From Sunxiuqinia sp965230765 (GTDB taxonomy: Bacteria > Bacteroidota > Bacteroidia > Bacteroidales > Prolixibacteraceae): 64,000 nucleotides of DNA. The position numbers were made by a program, and so were the translations under genes. Shown piece after piece: positions 45,594-54,185 of the stretch. Each line of letters opens with the position of its first letter. Position 1 is the first letter of the stretch. Under the pieces are notes generated by a model. That model was not told the DNA's origin, ran no database searches, and saw nothing but the letters and a program-made list of their open reading frames with translations. The stretch covers positions 806,001-870,000 of the forward strand of contig CBDDLR010000001.1 in the NCBI GenBank assembly GCA_965230765.1. Reading direction: 5' to 3'.

Positions 45594-46547
45594 ATGAAAA
45601 ATTTATTTTGCTTTTTATTTTTGTTAATATTATCTAACTTAGCGGCAATTGCTCAGGAAGACCCGCAATTTGGCTTCAGTAAATTTGCCCATTTATCGGT
45701 GAATCCGGCCTATGCAGGTAGCAACGATGCAATTACTGGTCTGATACTGAACAGGTATCAGTGGAGTGGTGTTGAAGGTGCCCCACAAACCTTAGTGTTT
45801 AGTGTTGAGGCAGCCACTGATAAATTAGGAGGGAACAACGGTGTTGGCTTGAATATTATCAGTGATGAATATGGATTAGAAAGCAACGTTCTGGTTAATC
45901 TTAGTTTTGCGCATCATGTTACCACAGGGATTGGTGAATTAGGGATGGGACTTTCGTTCGGTATGTACAACAGGTCATACAGTCAGGACTGGGTTTTCCC
46001 CGGAAATGAAGGATTGACAGATGTTTCATACGATTCAAACGATCCTTTCCTTGAAGGTTTGGATGGTAGCCAGGTTACCTTTGATGCAGGATTGGGATTC
46101 TTTTTAAGGGCGAAAGATTACTTTGCTGGTTTTTCAATCACTCACTTAAATCAGGGTTCTTTTTCATACCTAGCCGGAGAGCCTACGTTCTTAACTCGCC
46201 ACTACTATTTGTATGGCGGGTACAATATTAGCTTGGCCGACCCGTTATTTCAGTTGCAACCATCTGCCGTAATTAAGTCGGACATGGCAAGCACTCAGGT
46301 AGATATAAACCTGGACGTAGTTTATAACGATCGCTTTTGGGGTGGTTTAACATACCGAAATCAAGATGCGATCGCCGTTCTGTTAGGAGTTGAATTATTA
46401 AATGGCCTCAAGGTAGGCTTTGGATATGAAATTACAACCTCTGCTTTGGGCAGGTATAGTTACGGGTCGCAGGAATTATTCCTGAATTACTCGATTAACC
46501 TTGGCCGAAGTGGACAAAAGAAATATAAAAGTATACGGTTTTTGTAA
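45594..46547 (+). CDS. PorP/SprF family T9SS outer-membrane protein
   Basis: A 317-residue outer-membrane beta-barrel protein of the PorP/SprF family. The signal peptide covers about 1-20 (FLFLLILSNLAAIAQ). The family opening FSKFAHLSVNPAYAGSNDAI follows, and then repeated amphipathic strands to the C-terminus. PorP-type proteins work with the type IX secretion core; some anchor secreted proteins at the surface. Position directly before gldK, 34 bases away, matches porP in the Porphyromonas gingivalis porPKLMN operon, so this may be the core PorP rather than a substrate-linked SprF copy. I see no clear TAnnTTTG box in the 110 bases upstream. Confidence 0.9.
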   Translation: MKNLFCFLFLLILSNLAAIAQEDPQFGFSKFAHLSVNPAYAGSNDAITGLILNRYQWSGVEGAPQTLVFSVEAATDKLGGNNGVGLNIISDEYGLESNVLVNLSFAHHVTTGIGELGMGLSFGMYNRSYSQDWVFPGNEGLTDVSYDSNDPFLEGLDGSQVTFDAGLGFFLRAKDYFAGFSITHLNQGSFSYLAGEPTFLTRHYYLYGGYNISLADPLFQLQPSAVIKSDMASTQVDINLDVVYNDRFWGGLTYRNQDAIAVLLGVELLNGLKVGFGYEITTSALGRYSYGSQELFLNYSINLGRSGQKKYKSIRFL

Positions 46548-46581
46548 CCAAATTCACTTGTAAGCAACATACAGCGTAGCT

Positions 46582-47919
46582 ATGAAAAAAATACTTTCTT
46601 TAGGTTTTGTTATTGCAACTTTATTTTCAATAAGTAGTTGTAATCGATCAAACAGCGGTGAACTTACCGGAGTTCAAGGGAGAGGGAAATGGTTTGAGCC
46701 AGCACCTTACGGAATGACTTTCGTTCATCGCGGAAGTGTTAACATCGGGCCAAACGATCAGGATCCTGCCTGGTCTTCAACCCCAAAGAAAACCATCTCG
46801 ATTGATGCTTTTTGGATGGATGACACAGAAATTACCAACAATGAATACAGGCAGTTTGTAAATTGGGTAAGAGACTCAATTGCCCGCACACTGGTAGGGG
46901 AACAATATCCTGAGTTCATGATCAGCGAAGACAGGGATGGAAATCCGATTGACCCACCAAGAATCAATTGGGACGAACGTTTGGAGTGGGACAACCTAGA
47001 TTACATGGATGCATTGGAGGAAATGTACATCCCCGAAAATGAGCGTTTCTTCAATAAAAAAGAAATTGACGCCCGTAAGCTTTTCTACAGTTACTATTGG
47101 ATTGACCTACAACAAGCTGCTAAGCGCCATAACATGTACAACTATGAAACTCAAAGTTACGATGGCGTAGTTTACGATGAGTCAGGAACAGAAAGCCCAA
47201 TCGAAAACCGTTCATCGTTCATCTTCGGAGATAATGTAAATGTTTATCCAGACACACTTTGCTGGATTCGTGACTACACGTATTCATACAATGAGCCATG
47301 GGCAACACGTTATTTCTGGCATCCAGGATTTGATGACTATCCGGTTGTTGGTGTGACATGGCAACAAGCTAAAGCATTCTGCCACTGGCGTACAAAACTT
47401 CATAACGAATATCTTCTTGCACAACGCGAAGCAACCCTTCAGGATTACAGGTTACCTACTGAAGCTGAATGGGAATATGCTGCACTTGGTGAAAAGAATT
47501 TGTCCATGTATCCCTGGGGTGGTTATTACACTCGCTCAGAAGAAGGTGATTTTCTTGCCAACTTTAAACCAAGCAGGGGTAATTATGTAGAAGATGGAGG
47601 TATGGCCACATTGCAAGTTGGTACTTACGAACCAAACGGTTTTGGATTATATGACATGGCTGGTAACGTTGCCGAGTGGACAATTACTGCTTTTGATGAG
47701 TCGGCTTACATGTATGTAAATGACTTCAATCCGAACTTTGAATACAATGCAAAACCGGATGATCCGCCTGCAATGAAACGGAAAGTAATCCGTGGTGGTT
47801 CATGGAAAGATATTGCTTCATTTTTACAAGTTTCTACACGCAGTTATGAATATCAGGACACAGCTAAATCATACATTGGTTTCCGATGCGTCCGTGCGTC
47901 ATTTGGTAATGAATTTTAA
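46582..47919 (+). CDS. gldK: T9SS ring lipoprotein GldK/PorK
   Basis: An outer-membrane lipoprotein that forms the periplasmic PorK/N ring of the type IX secretion system. The signal peptide ends at Cys20 (SISSC). The rest is a sulfatase-modifying-factor (FGE) type domain: FWMDDTEITNNEYRQFV (about 74-90), a GVTWQQAKAFCHWR block, LPTEAEWEYAA, YDMAGNVAEW and the final KSYIGFRCVR. It has 445 residues. FGE copper-site cysteines are not evident, consistent with a structural role. It begins the tight KLMN series (20-34-base gaps). A close paralogue lies at 51541-52887. Confidence 0.95.
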   Translation: MKKILSLGFVIATLFSISSCNRSNSGELTGVQGRGKWFEPAPYGMTFVHRGSVNIGPNDQDPAWSSTPKKTISIDAFWMDDTEITNNEYRQFVNWVRDSIARTLVGEQYPEFMISEDRDGNPIDPPRINWDERLEWDNLDYMDALEEMYIPENERFFNKKEIDARKLFYSYYWIDLQQAAKRHNMYNYETQSYDGVVYDESGTESPIENRSSFIFGDNVNVYPDTLCWIRDYTYSYNEPWATRYFWHPGFDDYPVVGVTWQQAKAFCHWRTKLHNEYLLAQREATLQDYRLPTEAEWEYAALGEKNLSMYPWGGYYTRSEEGDFLANFKPSRGNYVEDGGMATLQVGTYEPNGFGLYDMAGNVAEWTITAFDESAYMYVNDFNPNFEYNAKPDDPPAMKRKVIRGGSWKDIASFLQVSTRSYEYQDTAKSYIGFRCVRASFGNEF

Positions 47920-47939
47920 AAATCTTTAAGCAGAATCAT

Positions 47940-48905
47940 ATGAACATTGGAGAAATAATAGTAAGTAAACGCTGGAAAGTCTTTACAGGCTATGTTTACA
48001 ATCTCGGAGCTTCGATTGTATTGATTGGGGCACTGTTCAAACTTCAACACTGGGCGTACTCTGGCCCGATACTAATTGTCGGGTTGTGTACTGAAGCATT
48101 TATTTTCTTCATCTCAGCTTTTGAACCACCTTTGGAGTTACCACAATGGTCTAAAGTTTACCCACAGTTAAGTGAAGAATATGATTTGGTAGACGAAGAA
48201 GAAGACTCAAGCAGCAAGTTCAACGAACTGTTTGAAAAAGCTGAAATATCACCCGAATTACTTACGAAAGTATCAAAAGGGCTTACAGACTTGAGCAATA
48301 CAGCTTCTAGTATTAGCGATATTTCAACGGCAACTTTGGCAACTGACATGTATGTAAAAAACCTGAACTCTGCTGCCGAATCGATGAATTCGCTGGCTGA
48401 AATTAATAATCAGGCTAACGAAAACATTCATGAATCGGTTGGGGTTTTAGTTGATTCCTATTCAAATACTGCTGCCAAGCTTGCTTCAAGAGGCGACGAG
48501 ATGTTAAACCAGCTTGCAGATTCTGGTGAAGAATTTACGACTAAGTTAAGTGAAACTGGCACCAAACTGGTTGATTCGTACAACCGCATTGCAAGTTCCG
48601 TTGATGGAAGCTTCAATGTAATTGACACGCATTCAAAAAACTATGGCGACAACTTGACCAAGCTGAACAAGAACCTGGAAGATTTAAATTCTTCTTATCA
48701 AAACCAGCTGAAAGAAACGAGCAGCCAGCTTCAGGAATCACAAAAATTCTTTGCTGAGATGACCCAAATGAATAAAGCTATTTCATCTTCAGTGGAAGAA
48801 ATTAAAAAGTACCAGCAGAATGCCGAGGAGTTGAACAAACACCTTGAAGCATTGAATTCCATTTATGGAAACATGCTTGGTGCTATGAATTATAAAAAGA
48901 AGTAA
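47940..48905 (+). CDS. gldL: T9SS motor protein GldL/PorL
   Basis: An inner-membrane protein that with GldM forms the proton-driven motor of type IX secretion and gliding. Two transmembrane helices lie at about 15-33 and 42-60. Lys34 and His37 (FKLQHW) and Glu52 (CTEAFIFF) match the charged membrane residues that F. johnsoniae GldL needs for proton use (equivalence from memory). The remaining 250 residues are cytoplasmic, acidic then long coiled coil with many Ser, Asn and Glu. The 321 residues exceed the roughly 215-residue flavobacterial GldL, owing to the longer coiled-coil tail. Confidence 0.95.
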   Translation: MNIGEIIVSKRWKVFTGYVYNLGASIVLIGALFKLQHWAYSGPILIVGLCTEAFIFFISAFEPPLELPQWSKVYPQLSEEYDLVDEEEDSSSKFNELFEKAEISPELLTKVSKGLTDLSNTASSISDISTATLATDMYVKNLNSAAESMNSLAEINNQANENIHESVGVLVDSYSNTAAKLASRGDEMLNQLADSGEEFTTKLSETGTKLVDSYNRIASSVDGSFNVIDTHSKNYGDNLTKLNKNLEDLNSSYQNQLKETSSQLQESQKFFAEMTQMNKAISSSVEEIKKYQQNAEELNKHLEALNSIYGNMLGAMNYKKK

Positions 48906-48926
48906 AAATCAACTGATCATTAAGAT

Positions 48927-50537
48927 ATGGGTGTAAAAAATTGTCCGGAAACACCTCGGCAGAAAATGATTAACATGATGTATTTGGTGCTATTGGCAAT
49001 GATGGCGCTAAATGTTGCATCTGAGGTTTTGGATGCATTTCGTGTTGTTGATTCGAGCTTGATCCAGACCTTTAAAAGTGTGGACCTAAAGAATGAGCAG
49101 ATTTATGCTGAATTCTCCAATGCTTATCAGGAAAACCCGGCTAAAGTTCAAGAGTGGAAGAACAAGTCTGATTCTGTACGAATGATGACCGACACGCTTT
49201 TAAATAAAATTACAAGGCTAAAAACAGAGCTGGTTTTAAAAGCTGGTGGAAAAAACATTAATAAAGAAGGAGAGGAATTATCGCCCGAGAAATCGTATGT
49301 AGTTGATGTCAATGGCGACACCATTGTTATCAAAAAAGATGATGAACTGAACGTGACATCAGAACTAATGATTAGGCTGAAGCGAGCTGAAGAACTAAAA
49401 GCCAGCATTGGCGAACATAAAAACTTCTTACTGAATTTACTCCCAGACGGTTCTCCGATTGAAGAAACCGTAATGCAGGAATTGGATACACCTGACCCAC
49501 AGAAAAGACTTAAAGAAGGTGGCGACAACAAAACCTGGGAAATACAATATTTTGAAAACAAACCGATTATTGCTGTAATAACCCTGTTGTCAAAGCTTCA
49601 AATTGATATTCAAAACGCTGAGACCAATGTGCTTTCCTATTTGTATGGACAAATTGATGCGAGTTCGTTTAAGTTTAACAGGTTAGGAGCTACGGTTATT
49701 GCTAAAACCTCCTATGTTTTAGAAGGGGATGTTTATCGGGCTGAAGTTTTTCTTACTGCAGAAGATACAACCCGTCAGCCTGAGATATTAGTTAATAATC
49801 GAGCATTGCCATTTGTTGATGGAAAAGGAATCTACGAAGTCCCTGCCAACAATTCCGGGACATTTAAATGGGGTGGTTTAATTAGGTACCAAACACCTGA
49901 GGGTGGATTTAAAGATTATCCTTTTGAAGCCGAATACCAGGTTAGTAAACCAAGTGTTACCATTTCGCCTACCAAAATGAACGTGTTTTATTTAGGTGTC
50001 CCCAACCCGGTAAGTATATCAGTGCCAGGCGTACCTTCAGAAAACCTGCAGGTATCGATGACCAATGGTAGAATTGAAGAAAATGGCAACGCATATATCG
50101 TTCATCCGCAACGGGCAGATATTAACGGCCGCAACACAAAGGTTGTTGTTAAAGCTGATTTTAACGGTGTAATTCGTGATATGGGTTCTATGGTCTTTAG
50201 GGTAAAAGAAGTTCCTGACCCAATTGCAACCATTGCGCAAAAAAATGGTGGTGTCATTCGTAAGGAAGATTTATTGGCCGAGCAAGCCATTTTTGCTGAC
50301 ATGGTTGATTTCGACTTTGAGCTGGGTTTTAAAGTAACTTCATTTGACCTTTCTGTTACAGGGGCCGGTGGTTACGTGAACACCTTTAGCTCAACCTCCA
50401 ATTTATTCACGAATGAGCAAAAGGCACAGTTTAGAAGATTGCCAACGGGTAGCATTATTTATATCGATAAGATTTTTGTACATGGCGATGATGGTTCAGA
50501 TCGTGAATTATCGCCTATTAGTTTCAGAGTAAGATAA
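48927..50537 (+). CDS. gldM: T9SS motor-to-ring protein GldM/PorM
   Basis: A 536-residue inner-membrane protein spanning the periplasm from the GldL motor to the GldK/N ring. The N-terminus GVKNCPETPRQKMINMMYLVLLAMMALNVA has one helix (about 17-36). The periplasmic part has four consecutive domains: a helical one (about 40-225) followed by three beta domains (about 226-315, 320-400 and 410-536), by analogy with solved PorM/GldM structures. It is 22 bases after gldL and 35 before gldN. Confidence 0.96.
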   Translation: MGVKNCPETPRQKMINMMYLVLLAMMALNVASEVLDAFRVVDSSLIQTFKSVDLKNEQIYAEFSNAYQENPAKVQEWKNKSDSVRMMTDTLLNKITRLKTELVLKAGGKNINKEGEELSPEKSYVVDVNGDTIVIKKDDELNVTSELMIRLKRAEELKASIGEHKNFLLNLLPDGSPIEETVMQELDTPDPQKRLKEGGDNKTWEIQYFENKPIIAVITLLSKLQIDIQNAETNVLSYLYGQIDASSFKFNRLGATVIAKTSYVLEGDVYRAEVFLTAEDTTRQPEILVNNRALPFVDGKGIYEVPANNSGTFKWGGLIRYQTPEGGFKDYPFEAEYQVSKPSVTISPTKMNVFYLGVPNPVSISVPGVPSENLQVSMTNGRIEENGNAYIVHPQRADINGRNTKVVVKADFNGVIRDMGSMVFRVKEVPDPIATIAQKNGGVIRKEDLLAEQAIFADMVDFDFELGFKVTSFDLSVTGAGGYVNTFSSTSNLFTNEQKAQFRRLPTGSIIYIDKIFVHGDDGSDRELSPISFRVR

Positions 50538-50571
50538 CAAAAAACGTCACTGACGGAATAATTAATAAATT

Positions 50572-51426
50572 ATGAAAAAGGTTTTAGTTTTTATCGGAAT
50601 TTTGGTTTTTGCGCTTGCAACACCTAAAGAGGAAGCGAAGGCACAAATTATGGACGGCGCATTTAACCGTACGGATATTAAAAACCGTCAACCCATGCCA
50701 CTGCCCCATATTCGTGAAGCAGATGTGATGTGGTCACGTAAAATCTGGCGAATAATTGATTTGCGTGAGAAAATGAACCAGACATTGTATTTCCCTACCA
50801 TACCTATGGAAGACCGTTACAACCTGATTGGCCTTTTTCTAAAAGGAATTGAAGATGGTTTATTAACGGCTTACGATGCCCGTAATGATGATGAGTTTAA
50901 AGTGCCTATGACTTATGAACAGGTTAAAGAAGCATTTGGGGCAACTACACGTACTAGAAAAGTAAGGAATGCACTTACTGGTGAGTTTGAGGATAAAACA
51001 GTTACAGGTGAAATCCGTCCTGAAGAAGTCAAACAAATTATGATCAAAGAAGAATGGGTTTTCGATCGCCAAACTTCTACCATGAATGTCCGCATTATTG
51101 GTGTTTGCCCAATTCGTGAATTTTATCGGGAAGAAGATATTGATCAGCAAAATGTCCAACGCCAACAGGTATTTTGGATTTACTATCCTGAAGCACGTGG
51201 GTTGCTTGCCACGAATGCTGTTTTTAATGAAAATAATACAGCACAAAACCTTTCGTTCGATGACCTTTTCATTAAGCGCAGGTTTAACAGCTACATTGTT
51301 AAAGAGTCAAACGTATATAACAATCGTTCCATTAGCCAATACCTGGTAGGTCGTGAAGCGATGCTTGAATCGCAACGGGTTGAGCAGGAAATCTTTGATT
51401 TCGAACAAGATCTTTGGGAATATTAA
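50572..51426 (+). CDS. gldN: T9SS ring protein GldN/PorN
   Basis: A 284-residue periplasmic protein that joins GldK in the ring at the outer membrane and contacts GldM. A cleavable signal peptide ends near residue 25 (EEAKAQ). The mature part starts around ADVMWSRKIWRIIDLREKMN, a block typical of the family, and ends QEIFDFEQDLWEY. The middle holds ITGEIRPEEV-like and EEWVFDRQTSTMNVRIIGVCPI segments. It is the last of the KLMN series, and a strong terminator starts 23 bases later. Confidence 0.95.
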   Translation: MKKVLVFIGILVFALATPKEEAKAQIMDGAFNRTDIKNRQPMPLPHIREADVMWSRKIWRIIDLREKMNQTLYFPTIPMEDRYNLIGLFLKGIEDGLLTAYDARNDDEFKVPMTYEQVKEAFGATTRTRKVRNALTGEFEDKTVTGEIRPEEVKQIMIKEEWVFDRQTSTMNVRIIGVCPIREFYREEDIDQQNVQRQQVFWIYYPEARGLLATNAVFNENNTAQNLSFDDLFIKRRFNSYIVKESNVYNNRSISQYLVGREAMLESQRVEQEIFDFEQDLWEY

Positions 51427-51448
51427 AAAACACATAGATATTCACCAA

Positions 51449-51479
51449 GCCTTATGAGGTTTCTCGTAAGGCTTTTTTT
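51449..51479 (+). terminator. Strong terminator after gldN
   Basis: GCCTTATGAG (51449-51458) pairs with CTCGTAAGGC (51463-51472) across a 4-nt loop, followed by seven Ts. It divides the T9SS core transcript from the second gldK copy. Confidence 0.92.
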
Positions 51480-51540
51480 AATTAAAATAGCAATATCAAA
51501 ATTTTCAAAACGTTTGAATAGAGGAAGTTTCTAAAAGGGC

Positions 51541-52887
51541 ATGCTAAAAAAAACGATCATATTTATATTCTCCATCCTGATACTTGCTTCATGCAGGAAT
51601 GAGGATATGATGGTTCAATACCTTGGCATGGATCCCACTGAACCTTTTTACGAACCTGTCCCGTTTGGGATGTCCTACCTGGAACGAGGAAGCTACCTCA
51701 TTGGCCCGGAAGATAACGAGCTTCAAGGCGAACAAAATAAAACACGACGGGTATCGGTAGAAGCCTTTTGGATGGATGATACCGAAATTACCAATAATGA
51801 ATACCGCCAGTTTGTGTATTGGGTTAGGGATTCTATCGCACGGCAGATTCTTTCTGAAAGCTTTCCGGAATACATGATTACCGATGATGGGAAAGGCACA
51901 TTTTACGAAGTTCCCCGCCTAAACTGGGTCGATCCGATCGAATGGAAGAATAAGGAATTCCAGAACGCCATGGAAGAATTGTACATCCCTGAAACGGAGC
52001 GTTTCAATTACGAAAGGGTTGTTGACACCCGGAAACTTTATTACAACTACCATTGGGTTGACTATAAGCAAGCCGCAAAACGTGCAAACAGTTATAACTA
52101 CGAAACCCAGTCGTATGAAGGTGTTGTTATTAATCAGGAAGGTGATGAGGAAGTAATTGCCAATCGGTCTTCTTTCATCATGCAGGAAAACACGCCAATT
52201 TACCCGGACACGCTTTGTTGGATGCGTGACTATACCTATTCATACAACGAACCACTAACAAAAAAATATTTTTGGCATGTTGCTTTTGATGATTATCCGG
52301 TTGTTGGAGTTACCTGGAAACAAGCCAAGGCTTTTTGTAACTGGCGTACACAGCAAATGAACCAGTACCAACAAAGGCTTCAGGTTCCGGAAGTACATGA
52401 TTACCGATTGCCAACTGAAGCAGAATGGGAATACGCGGCACGTGGAGGGAATGAACGCACACTGTATCCATGGGGAAGCTACTATTCAACCAATAATTAC
52501 GGATGTTACATGGCGAATTTTAAACCTCGCCGTGGAAATTACGTTGCCGATAACAACATGGGCTGCACAACCATAAAAGTTGGTTCTTTTGACCCCAATG
52601 ATGTACAATTATATGACATGGCAGGTAATGTTTCCGAATGGACAAGCAGCGCATTTTTTGAGGGTGCTTACGATGGTATTCACGACTTCAACCCGGAAAT
52701 AGAATATGAAGCAAAACCGGATGACCCGCCAGTTATGAAGCGAAAAGTAGTTCGAGGTGGTTCCTGGAAAGATGTGGCCTATTTCCTTAGGAATGGGACA
52801 CGAACCTACGAATATCAGGATTCAGCAAAGTCATACATTGGTTTCCGTTGTGTTCGTACTTCGTTTAAAGACGAGTACAACAACTAA
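51541..52887 (+). CDS. Second GldK-like lipoprotein (GldK paralogue)
   Basis: A 448-residue lipoprotein strongly similar along its whole length to the GldK at 46582-47919. The type II signal peptide ends at Cys18 (LILASC). Shared blocks include FWMDDTEITNNEYRQFV, NYETQSY, WMRDYTYSYNEP (WIRDYTYSYNEP in GldK), LPTEAEWEYAA and KSYIGFRCVR. GldK and GldJ are the known FGE-like T9SS lipoproteins; this one matches GldK much better than the longer GldJ. It follows gldN but lies after a strong terminator, so it is probably transcribed on its own or by readthrough. It could make a mixed or alternative PorK/N ring. Confidence 0.88.
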   Translation: MLKKTIIFIFSILILASCRNEDMMVQYLGMDPTEPFYEPVPFGMSYLERGSYLIGPEDNELQGEQNKTRRVSVEAFWMDDTEITNNEYRQFVYWVRDSIARQILSESFPEYMITDDGKGTFYEVPRLNWVDPIEWKNKEFQNAMEELYIPETERFNYERVVDTRKLYYNYHWVDYKQAAKRANSYNYETQSYEGVVINQEGDEEVIANRSSFIMQENTPIYPDTLCWMRDYTYSYNEPLTKKYFWHVAFDDYPVVGVTWKQAKAFCNWRTQQMNQYQQRLQVPEVHDYRLPTEAEWEYAARGGNERTLYPWGSYYSTNNYGCYMANFKPRRGNYVADNNMGCTTIKVGSFDPNDVQLYDMAGNVSEWTSSAFFEGAYDGIHDFNPEIEYEAKPDDPPVMKRKVVRGGSWKDVAYFLRNGTRTYEYQDSAKSYIGFRCVRTSFKDEYNN

Positions 52888-52915
52888 AAAAGCCTTCCAT
52901 CAACCGACAGAAGGC
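52886..52915 (-). terminator. Terminator of the mannose-1-phosphate guanylyltransferase gene
   Basis: GCCTTC (52892-52897) and GAAGGC (52910-52915) form a 6-bp stem. On the minus strand it is followed by a run of six Ts, 24 bases past the manC stop. On the plus strand it may also slow transcription from the GldK paralogue. Confidence 0.75.
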
Positions 52916-52938
52916 TCAAGCTTATATTGAAAATCTTG

Positions 52939-54027
52939 CTATACGTATTTATCGCCTTTGTGTATTTTCACATCGCTCACAAATTGTCGGATCAGTTGCT
53001 CGTCGGTTTTTTTGCATACCAGCAGAGTATTATCCGATTCAACTACAATGTAGTCTTCGAGGCCTTGCAAAACAACTAATTTGTCATTAGGCATATTCAC
53101 AATACAACCCTTGGAATTGTAGGTCAGCACATTTTCACCATTAATTGAATTTTTTTCTTCGTCTTTCTCACGGTTCTCGTACAACGATCCCCAGGTTCCC
53201 AAATCGCTCCAGCCAAAATCGGCACATAAAACATATACATTTTCAGCCTTTTCCATAATGCCGTAGTCAATGGAAATATTTTGGCACTCCGAATATGTTT
53301 TGTTAATAAAATGGGTTTCATCACTTGTTCCATAAAGCCCATCTCCTTTTTGGAAGAGTTTATCCACATCTTCAAGATGTGTTTCAAAGGCATGGAGTAT
53401 GCTTTTTAGCGACCAGATGAAAATCCCTGAATTCCAGAAAAACTCGCCACTCTCCAGGAATATTTTGGCCATTTCCAAATCAGGTTTTTCGGTAAAGGTT
53501 TTTACCTTATAAAGGTTATCCAGTTTATTGAAATCCATTTTATTATCAACCTGGATATACCCATAACCAGTTTCCGGGCGGCTTGGTGTAATTCCTAAAG
53601 TAAGCAGAACATCATTCTCGCTAACGAATTTAATACCATTCTCAAGCTGTCTGATGAACTCATCTTCCATCGTAATCAAATGGTCCGATGGTGCCACAAT
53701 GATATTTGCTTCGGGATTGCGCTGCTTAATCACGTAATTAGCATAAGCCACGCAAGGAGCAGTATTTCGCCTTAAAGGTTCACAAAGCACCTGATGTTCT
53801 TCCAACTCAGGAAGTTGCTGAAGAACAAGTTCTTTGTAATCGATGCTGGTTACCACGTAAAAGTTTTCTTCCGGGCAAATACGCTTCAAGCGGTCAAAGG
53901 TCATTTGAATAAAAGTACGGCCTGTTCCAACAATGTCTAGAAACTGTTTGGGCATAGAACTTTTACTAAGCGGCCAAAAACGACTTCCAATTCCACCCGC
54001 CATTATAACACAGAAATTATTTTTCAT
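52939..54027 (-). CDS. manC: Mannose-1-phosphate guanylyltransferase
   Basis: A nucleotidyltransferase that makes GDP-mannose from mannose-1-phosphate and GTP, for surface polysaccharides or fucose-type sugars. The N-terminal signature GGIGSRFWPLSKSSMPKQFL (about 11-30) binds GTP. VAPSDHLI, FTEKPD and the WNSGIFIW block are typical. At 362 residues it is the single-function form without the phosphomannose isomerase domain. It has a good promoter match at 54058-54091 and a terminator. No other sugar-nucleotide gene adjoins it. Confidence 0.93.
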   Translation of the reverse strand: MKNNFCVIMAGGIGSRFWPLSKSSMPKQFLDIVGTGRTFIQMTFDRLKRICPEENFYVVTSIDYKELVLQQLPELEEHQVLCEPLRRNTAPCVAYANYVIKQRNPEANIIVAPSDHLITMEDEFIRQLENGIKFVSENDVLLTLGITPSRPETGYGYIQVDNKMDFNKLDNLYKVKTFTEKPDLEMAKIFLESGEFFWNSGIFIWSLKSILHAFETHLEDVDKLFQKGDGLYGTSDETHFINKTYSECQNISIDYGIMEKAENVYVLCADFGWSDLGTWGSLYENREKDEEKNSINGENVLTYNSKGCIVNMPNDKLVVLQGLEDYIVVESDNTLLVCKKTDEQLIRQFVSDVKIHKGDKYV

Positions 54028-54057
54028 ACATGAATTTTTTGTCGGTATCTATGTAAC

Positions 54058-54091
54058 CAAATATACTTGATAAATGTGAAATTATAAACAA
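54058..54091 (-). promoter_or_regulatory. Promoter of manC
   Basis: On the minus strand TTG (54091-54089), a 23-base spacer and TATATTTG (54065-54058) match the Bacteroidota consensus, 31 bases before the ATG. Confidence 0.6.
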
Positions 54092-54157
54092 ATTCATACG
54101 ATCATTATCTGAAAAATCACCATAAAAATGAACATTTAATAGTTAGTATACTCTGGC

Positions 54158-54185
54158 TTGAACTTTACTTCTTCATATAAATTTG
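54158..54185 (+). promoter_or_regulatory. Interrupted promoter of the mlaE-mlaF operon
   Basis: TTG (54158-54160), a 17-base spacer and TAAATTTG (54178-54185) match TTG / TAnnTTTG. Removing the insertion element and one target copy would put this promoter 22 bases before the permease ATG. The -7 box is now within the left target duplication, and the element separates it from the gene. Confidence 0.6.
54177..54185. repeat. Left 9-bp target-site duplication
   Basis: ATAAATTTG directly abuts the left end of the insertion element and recurs at 55482-55490. Confidence 0.8.

Noticed and set aside
51541..52887. Calling the second GldK-like gene gldJ
   Set aside because: GldJ is typically longer and more diverged. 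This protein matches the local GldK block by block at almost the same length.
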